From Anaerolineales bacterium (GTDB lineage Bacteria; Chloroflexota; Anaerolineae; Anaerolineales; Villigracilaceae): DNA of 36,226 bases. How positions within the stretch are numbered: the first letter of the stretch is position 1; each line of letters begins with the position of its first letter. The position numbers and the translations under genes were made by a program. The notes beneath the pieces are model-generated. The model saw only the letters and a program-made list of their open reading frames with translations. It was not told the origin of the DNA and did no database searches. Of the stretch, positions 32,449 to 36,226 are shown one piece after another. The stretch lies in assembly GCA_024710905.1 (NCBI GenBank), contig JANJTV010000080.1:1-36226 (forward strand). Reading direction: 5' to 3'.

Positions 32449-33639
32449 TCAGGTTATTTTCAAAAAATCGACTGCATCGGCCAATGGGATGTTCCTGCCA
32501 TCGGCTTCTGTGCGGCGCTTGAATTCTACCATCCCCTCCCGCAGGCCGCGCTCCCCCACCGTCAGGCGCAGCGGGCAACCCAGCAGGTCAGCATCGTTGA
32601 ACTTCACCCCGGCGCGTTCGTCCCGGTCGTCAAACAGGACGGAAAACCCGGCCTGCTCCAACCTGTCGGTTAGCTCGGCCGCCGCAGCCAGGGTATCCAT
32701 TTCCCTGCCGGGCAGGGCCACCAGCTGCACATCGAACGGCGCAGCGGGAAAGGGCATTTTCAACCCCTTATCATCATGATGCATTTCTGCCACCGCCAGC
32801 AGGGTTTGCAGGAAATCCACCTGCCCATTTGTAACAAGGATGTCAGCGGCCAGCTTGGCCAGCGCGCTGCCACACACTACACAAGGATCACCCGGCCCGG
32901 CCAGGGTCAGGTCGGCCACTATCCCCGGCGGGTAATCACGCCCGCAATTGGTATTTAACAGGTGATAGTCTTTTTGGTTGGCCCCGGCCACCAGGTTGGG
33001 TGAATTGGGAATCAGGTCATCCACGACAATCAGGGGATCTGCCAAATTAATCGGAGATGCATAACCCGCCGCCGCACCGGCGGCTTGGATTTCCTCGGGG
33101 CTGGCCAGCCGGAAGCCGCCCACCACCGCATGCAATTTTTCCTCGCTCAGGGTGTGGTCGCCGCGTAGAACCACAAAGATAAATTTCCCGTCCGACAGGC
33201 GGGTAAACATCAGAGCTTTGGCGGTCTTTTGTTTCGGGATATTAAGCAATGCCGCCAGCGCCTCGATGGTGTTGCAATCCGGGGTGTGGACGGTTTCCAG
33301 CGGCAGGGGCACTTCCTGCGAAAAGGCTGTTTTCGCAAACACGGCTGTTTCCCGGCGTGAGGCCGTTCTGCAGGACGGGCAATGAATCACTTCCTGCCCG
33401 CCTTTTTCGTGCAGGAAGAACACCCGCCCATCCCCGCGCAGTACAGGCAGGCTGAGCTGTTTGTAAAAATTGGGCTGGTCAGCCAGGGCTTGCATCCTGG
33501 CAATGGCTTGCTGGCCAAGGAACAATACTTCTTTATCGCGGGAGAGATACCCGGCGCGCACCAAAAAAGCAAAGCCCGCCGAACGGGCGTTGGCGGGAGC
33601 TTCACGCAGGGTTTGCAGGGCCAACTGGCTAAAACGCAT
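32449..33639 (-). CDS. ProRS-like protein with editing and anticodon-binding domains, no synthetase core
   Basis: 396 residues against about 570 for bacterial prolyl-tRNA synthetase; the ATG at 33639 aligns with the ProRS start (MRFSQLALQTLREAPANA). After residue 34 most of the class II core is missing: the motif 2 region is absent, motif 1 is unrecognisable and motif 3 (GCYGIGVSR type) is replaced by unrelated sequence. CPSC (87-90) is kept. Residues about 115-240 are the YbaK/INS editing domain with K141, the RGDHTLSEEK segment and GANQKDYHLLN with H226. Residues 300-396 are the anticodon-binding domain (APFDVQLVAL, FDDRDERAGVKFNDADLLG). The frame is clean, not a pseudogene. It should not charge tRNA but may deacylate mischarged tRNA-Pro. 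No Shine-Dalgarno is seen. It lies 28 nt after the bactofilin gene. Confidence 0.9.
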   Translation of the reverse strand: MRFSQLALQTLREAPANARSAGFAFLVRAGYLSRDKEVLFLGQQAIARMQALADQPNFYKQLSLPVLRGDGRVFFLHEKGGQEVIHCPSCRTASRRETAVFAKTAFSQEVPLPLETVHTPDCNTIEALAALLNIPKQKTAKALMFTRLSDGKFIFVVLRGDHTLSEEKLHAVVGGFRLASPEEIQAAGAAAGYASPINLADPLIVVDDLIPNSPNLVAGANQKDYHLLNTNCGRDYPPGIVADLTLAGPGDPCVVCGSALAKLAADILVTNGQVDFLQTLLAVAEMHHDDKGLKMPFPAAPFDVQLVALPGREMDTLAAAAELTDRLEQAGFSVLFDDRDERAGVKFNDADLLGCPLRLTVGERGLREGMVEFKRRTEADGRNIPLADAVDFLKIT

Positions 33640-33667
33640 GGGCAGGGATTCGGCGCATGAAACGGGA

Positions 33668-34132
33668 TTATGCCGCGGGGGAGCCTGCCTCCGGTTCCGG
33701 GGCAGATTCCGGGCCGAGTTCCAGGTCAACAGCATCCTCCATGCGGATTTGCCCACGCAGGAATGCGCCTTCCTCGGTCACGAAGGAGGTCGTCACAACA
33801 TCGCCCCACACCCGGCCGGTGGCACGAATCTCAAGTTTCTGGGTGGTAATGTTGCCTTTGACCGCCCCAGCCACAATTACACTCTGGGCGCGGATGTTCT
33901 CGCAGGTCACACGCCCGCTCTCGCCCACTACCAGCATGCCACGCAGGCCAATCTGGCCTTCAAAGGTACCTTCGATACGCACGCCGCCCGAGCCGGTAAT
34001 TTTACCTTCCCAGATCACGCCGGGGCCCAGCACGGAGGTAATCCGCTCCACGGCCTGAACAGACGTCGGCGCAGTGGTTGCAGTTGACGAGTTGGGGTTG
34101 ACGACAGCCGGGGCTGTATTTTTCTTGAACAT
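33668..34132 (-). CDS. Bactofilin family polymer-forming protein
   Basis: 154 residues from the ATG at 34132 (AGGAAG upstream; the GTG two codons before it overlaps that site). A short disordered N-terminal tail (NPNSSTATTAP) leads into a right-handed beta-helix domain of about 100 residues with the repeated hydrophobic-Gly pattern ITGSGGVRIEGTFEGQIGLR and ENIRAQSVIVAGAVKGNI, typical of bactofilins (DUF583). A short Pro/Glu-rich tail ends it. Bactofilins build filaments without nucleotide and help shape cells or place proteins at the membrane. It is the first gene of a five-gene minus-strand operon. Confidence 0.93.
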   Translation of the reverse strand: MFKKNTAPAVVNPNSSTATTAPTSVQAVERITSVLGPGVIWEGKITGSGGVRIEGTFEGQIGLRGMLVVGESGRVTCENIRAQSVIVAGAVKGNITTQKLEIRATGRVWGDVVTTSFVTEEGAFLRGQIRMEDAVDLELGPESAPEPEAGSPAA

Positions 34133-34167
34133 GGTCACTTCCTGTCAGTGTTGGTTTCCAGATGCGG

Positions 34168-34173
34168 ATTATA
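34168..34173 (-). promoter_or_regulatory. -10 box TATAAT of the bactofilin operon
   Basis: On the minus strand TATAAT at 34173-34168 lies 35 nt before the bactofilin ATG, between the fabI terminator and the gene. No good -35 hexamer. Confidence 0.5.
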
Positions 34174-34190
34174 CGCTGATTTTACAGAAG

Positions 34191-34221
34191 AAAAATCCCC
34201 TTGTGTTCCAAGGGGATTTTT
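34191..34221 (-). terminator. Terminator after fabI
   Basis: Perfect 13-bp arms (34191-34203 and 34209-34221) with a 5-nt loop. The stem ends in AAAAA/TTTTT, so it functions on the minus strand just past the fabI stop. Confidence 0.88.
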
Positions 34222-34225
34222 GCGC

Positions 34226-35023
34226 TTATTCTTTGTCTTTGAACTGGTCTGGCTCTGGCATGGCCATCACGTTGAAACCGCTATCCACGTAATGGATTTC
34301 GCCGGTCACGTGGGCTGACATATCGGAGCACAGGTACACCGCCGCGTTGCCGCAATCTTCAATGGTGATATTCTCCCGCATGGGAGCCATTTCGGCAAAA
34401 TTACGGTGCATGTCGCGGAAACCGCTCACACCCATGGCCGCCAACGTTCGTACCGGTCCGGCCGAAATGGCATTCACACGAATGCCCTGCGGGCCGAAAT
34501 CGCGGGCCAGGTAACGGGTGCTGGCCTCCAGGGCAGCCTTGGCAACACCCATCATATTGTAGTTGGGAGCCACCTTAACTGAGCCGTAATAGGTCAGGGT
34601 CAGCAATGCCCCACCTCGCCGCATAATAGGCTGGAAAGCCTTGGCCAGGGCAACAAAGGAAAACACACTGATGTCCATCGCCAGGTGGAAACCGGCCCGG
34701 CTGGTGTCATAAAAATTGCCCTGCAATTCATCTTTGTTGGCAAAGCCAATCGAATGCACGATCACATCCACCTGGCCAAAGTGCTTCTTGGCTTTTTCAG
34801 CTACTGCGGCAATCTGCTCATCAGAAGATACATCACATTGCTCTACAAAATCCGCGCCGACTTCGGCAGCCAGCGGCCGGACGCGCTTTTCGAGCATTTC
34901 CCCGGCATAACTGATTCCAATTTTGGCCCCTTCGCGGTGAAAGGCCTGGGTTATTCCCCAGGCAATTGACTTATCGTTGGCCAGCCCAAACACCAGGGCG
35001 GTTTTACCTTCCATCAGACCCAT
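34226..35023 (-). CDS. fabI: Enoyl-[acyl-carrier-protein] reductase (NADH)
   Basis: 265 residues; GGAGGA lies upstream of the ATG. FabI reduces trans-2-enoyl-ACP in the last step of fatty-acid elongation. It has the Rossmann GLANDKSIAWGI motif, HSIGFANKDEL, and the catalytic TYYGSVKVAPNYNMMGVAKA with the two Tyr and the Lys equivalent to E. coli Y146, Y156 and K163. NVMAMPE closes the substrate region. The gene follows the AAG glycosylase by 15 nt and has its own terminator. Confidence 0.96.
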   Translation of the reverse strand: MGLMEGKTALVFGLANDKSIAWGITQAFHREGAKIGISYAGEMLEKRVRPLAAEVGADFVEQCDVSSDEQIAAVAEKAKKHFGQVDVIVHSIGFANKDELQGNFYDTSRAGFHLAMDISVFSFVALAKAFQPIMRRGGALLTLTYYGSVKVAPNYNMMGVAKAALEASTRYLARDFGPQGIRVNAISAGPVRTLAAMGVSGFRDMHRNFAEMAPMRENITIEDCGNAAVYLCSDMSAHVTGEIHYVDSGFNVMAMPEPDQFKDKE

Positions 35024-35038
35024 AATTCCTCCAAATGG

Positions 35039-35617
35039 TTATCGTTTTGCCAAAAAGCGCCACGGAACACTCTTCCACGGCTCAGGCACAGTATATAACC
35101 CCACACGCGGGCCGGTCGTCACGTTTGCGTCAGAAATCACAATGCTGGGCTCAATCCATAACCCCCCATCGGTGCGAGTCAGGTCAATTTTGTTGTGCTG
35201 AGAATCGATGCCGAACGCCAGGGTCAGTTTGGCCGGGCCATTGGTGTAGTCTTTCGGGCGAGCCTTATCTCGCCGCAGGCAGACCACCTCGAGGCCTTCC
35301 TCGACCTGGACAGCCCGGATTAACACTGCGGCCGGGAACCCCTCTGCCTCGGTCACGGCGTTCAGCAGCCAGTGCATGCCATAGGTAAAGTACACATACG
35401 CCCGCCCCGGCGGGCCGAACATCACCTCGGTGCGCGGGGTGCGCCCGGCCTTGGCGTGACAGCCCAGGTCCTCCTGCCCGACATACGCCTCGGTTTCGGT
35501 GATTATCCCTGACAGGCGTTCACCATTTAATATCCGTACCAGCCGTGCGCCAAGCAAGTCGCGGGCCACCTGCAATGTAGGCCGGGCATAAAAACTGACA
35601 GGCAGCGGATTCGTCAT
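35039..35617 (-). CDS. DNA-3-methyladenine glycosylase (AAG/MPG family)
   Basis: 192 residues from the ATG at 35617 (MTNPLPVSFYARPTLQVARD). This base-excision repair enzyme removes alkylated and deaminated purines. The catalytic region IITETEAYVGQEDLGCHA carries the base-activating Glu, followed by RTPRTEVMFGPPGRAYVYFTYGMHWLLNAV and RAVQVEEGLE, the family's most conserved parts. The ATG overlaps the stop of the phosphatase gene (ATGA). It has no signal peptide and acts in the cytoplasm. Confidence 0.93.
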   Translation of the reverse strand: MTNPLPVSFYARPTLQVARDLLGARLVRILNGERLSGIITETEAYVGQEDLGCHAKAGRTPRTEVMFGPPGRAYVYFTYGMHWLLNAVTEAEGFPAAVLIRAVQVEEGLEVVCLRRDKARPKDYTNGPAKLTLAFGIDSQHNKIDLTRTDGGLWIEPSIVISDANVTTGPRVGLYTVPEPWKSVPWRFLAKR

Positions 35618-36225
35618 GCCAGATGGCTGCGCTGGCCGATCACATCCACACGCCAGCGATGGACATCGGGATAATAAACGAAACGGGAATAGGATGTATT
35701 TTCCAGGCGAAAGCGCGGCCCCTGAAAATTCGGCTGCGGGGCGATCCCCATGATGGCATAAAAGACCATGTTCAAAATCGCCCCATGCGAGGAGATCAGG
35801 TAACGCCCCGGTTGGCGCAGCAACAACCCCTGTACCGCCTGGCCGCCACGCAGGTAAAGCGCCCAATCCCCCTCACCGGTTTCGGCAACCTTGTCGTAGG
35901 GATTAACAAAGGCCGGGTCGGGGTAGTGCTTTTGTACCTCATCCCAGGTCATGCCGGAGCGTTTACCGTTGTCGCGCTCCAGCCAGACTGGGTCGAGTTC
36001 CACGGGCGGGAGCTTCAGGCGCCGGGCAATGATTTCGGCGGTTTCGCGCGCCCGCTCCAACGGGCTGGAGATAACATAATCAAATGTAAGCCCCTCCACA
36101 TGCCAGGCCTCCGCCAGGGCGCGGGCTTGCTGGCGACCTTTTTCAGAGAGCGGGAAATCAGCCTGCCCCTGGAAGCGGTTTTCGGCATTACCAACTGACT
36201 CGCCGTGCCGAACGAAGGTCAGGTC
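35614..36225 (-). CDS. Histidine phosphatase (phosphoglycerate mutase-like), N-terminus cut
   Basis: The frame stays open to the window edge (203 residues seen, start missing). It begins DLTFVRHGESVGNAENRF with the phospho-accepting His in RHGE, then LSEKGRQQARALAEAW, SSPLERARETAEII (second Arg) and SSHGAILNMV with the second catalytic His. All active-site residues are present. The branch includes phosphatases of small metabolites and cobalamin/sugar phosphates as well as mutases, so the substrate is undecided. It heads the AAG-fabI operon. Confidence 0.9.
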   Translation of the reverse strand, partial: DLTFVRHGESVGNAENRFQGQADFPLSEKGRQQARALAEAWHVEGLTFDYVISSPLERARETAEIIARRLKLPPVELDPVWLERDNGKRSGMTWDEVQKHYPDPAFVNPYDKVAETGEGDWALYLRGGQAVQGLLLRQPGRYLISSHGAILNMVFYAIMGIAPQPNFQGPRFRLENTSYSRFVYYPDVHRWRVDVIGQRSHLA

Positions 36226-36226
36226 A

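Overview
The window looks like ordinary chromosome of a G+C-rich bacterium, most likely a Chloroflexota member close to the Anaerolineae. This is inferred from the gene set, not from a phylogeny: a zinc-ribbon/class III cyclase/ATPase/TPR protein, an FtsB/DivIC-like protein with a Pro/Thr tail, CruF-type carotenoid genes, a stand-alone RIB7-type riboflavin reductase, and several promoters whose -10 box lies only 6-7 nt from the ATG (leaderless mRNAs). I see no phage, plasmid, insertion sequence, integron or CRISPR array.

Layout. 1-1100: the start of an MFS exporter gene and a ribbon-helix-helix regulator gene. The regulator has a consensus promoter bracketed by two nearly identical 17-bp palindromes. 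1157-5541: a large signalling cyclase/ATPase, then a membrane-anchored dienelactone hydrolase. 5637-9219 (minus): an acyl-CoA dehydrogenase - DinB - etfB - etfA operon with a TetR-type palindrome at its promoter. 9354-15278 (plus): tRNA-Leu(CAG), an FtsB/DivIC-like gene, an orphan hybrid-sensor histidine kinase, a DUF1684 gene, a RIB7-type reductase and ribA. 15366-19977 (plus): four genes joined by ATGA overlaps (small membrane protein, CruF-like hydratase, PlsY-like acyltransferase, CrtQ/CruG-like glycosyltransferase), then a CrtI-family desaturase. Together these suggest a glycosylated and perhaps acylated carotenoid.

20036-23325: a flavoprotein and a SET-domain methyltransferase gene (coupled, minus), a divergent PPC/DUF296 gene, and an MFS gene. 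23368-28602 (minus): ribokinase, nucleoside hydrolase, ECF S component, EcfT and two ECF ATPases. This reads as uptake and cleavage of a nucleoside and phosphorylation of the ribose. One ATPase has a broken ABC signature, and a terminator separates the S gene from the T/A/A genes. 28839-29517: a CAT-anticodon tRNA and a SlyD-like isomerase.

29568-36225 (minus): a bactofilin - ProRS-like - DegT aminotransferase - PH-like membrane protein - DUF92 operon, preceded by a histidine phosphatase - AAG glycosylase - fabI operon.

The most unusual object is the ProRS-like protein (32449-33639). It keeps the start of prolyl-tRNA synthetase, the YbaK-type editing domain and the anticodon-binding domain, but has lost class II motifs 2 and 3 and any recognisable motif 1. 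It could be an anticodon-reading trans-editing factor for tRNA-Pro. Next in interest are the ECF nucleoside locus with its asymmetric ATPases, the paired-palindrome promoter and the acyltransferase inside the carotenoid operon.
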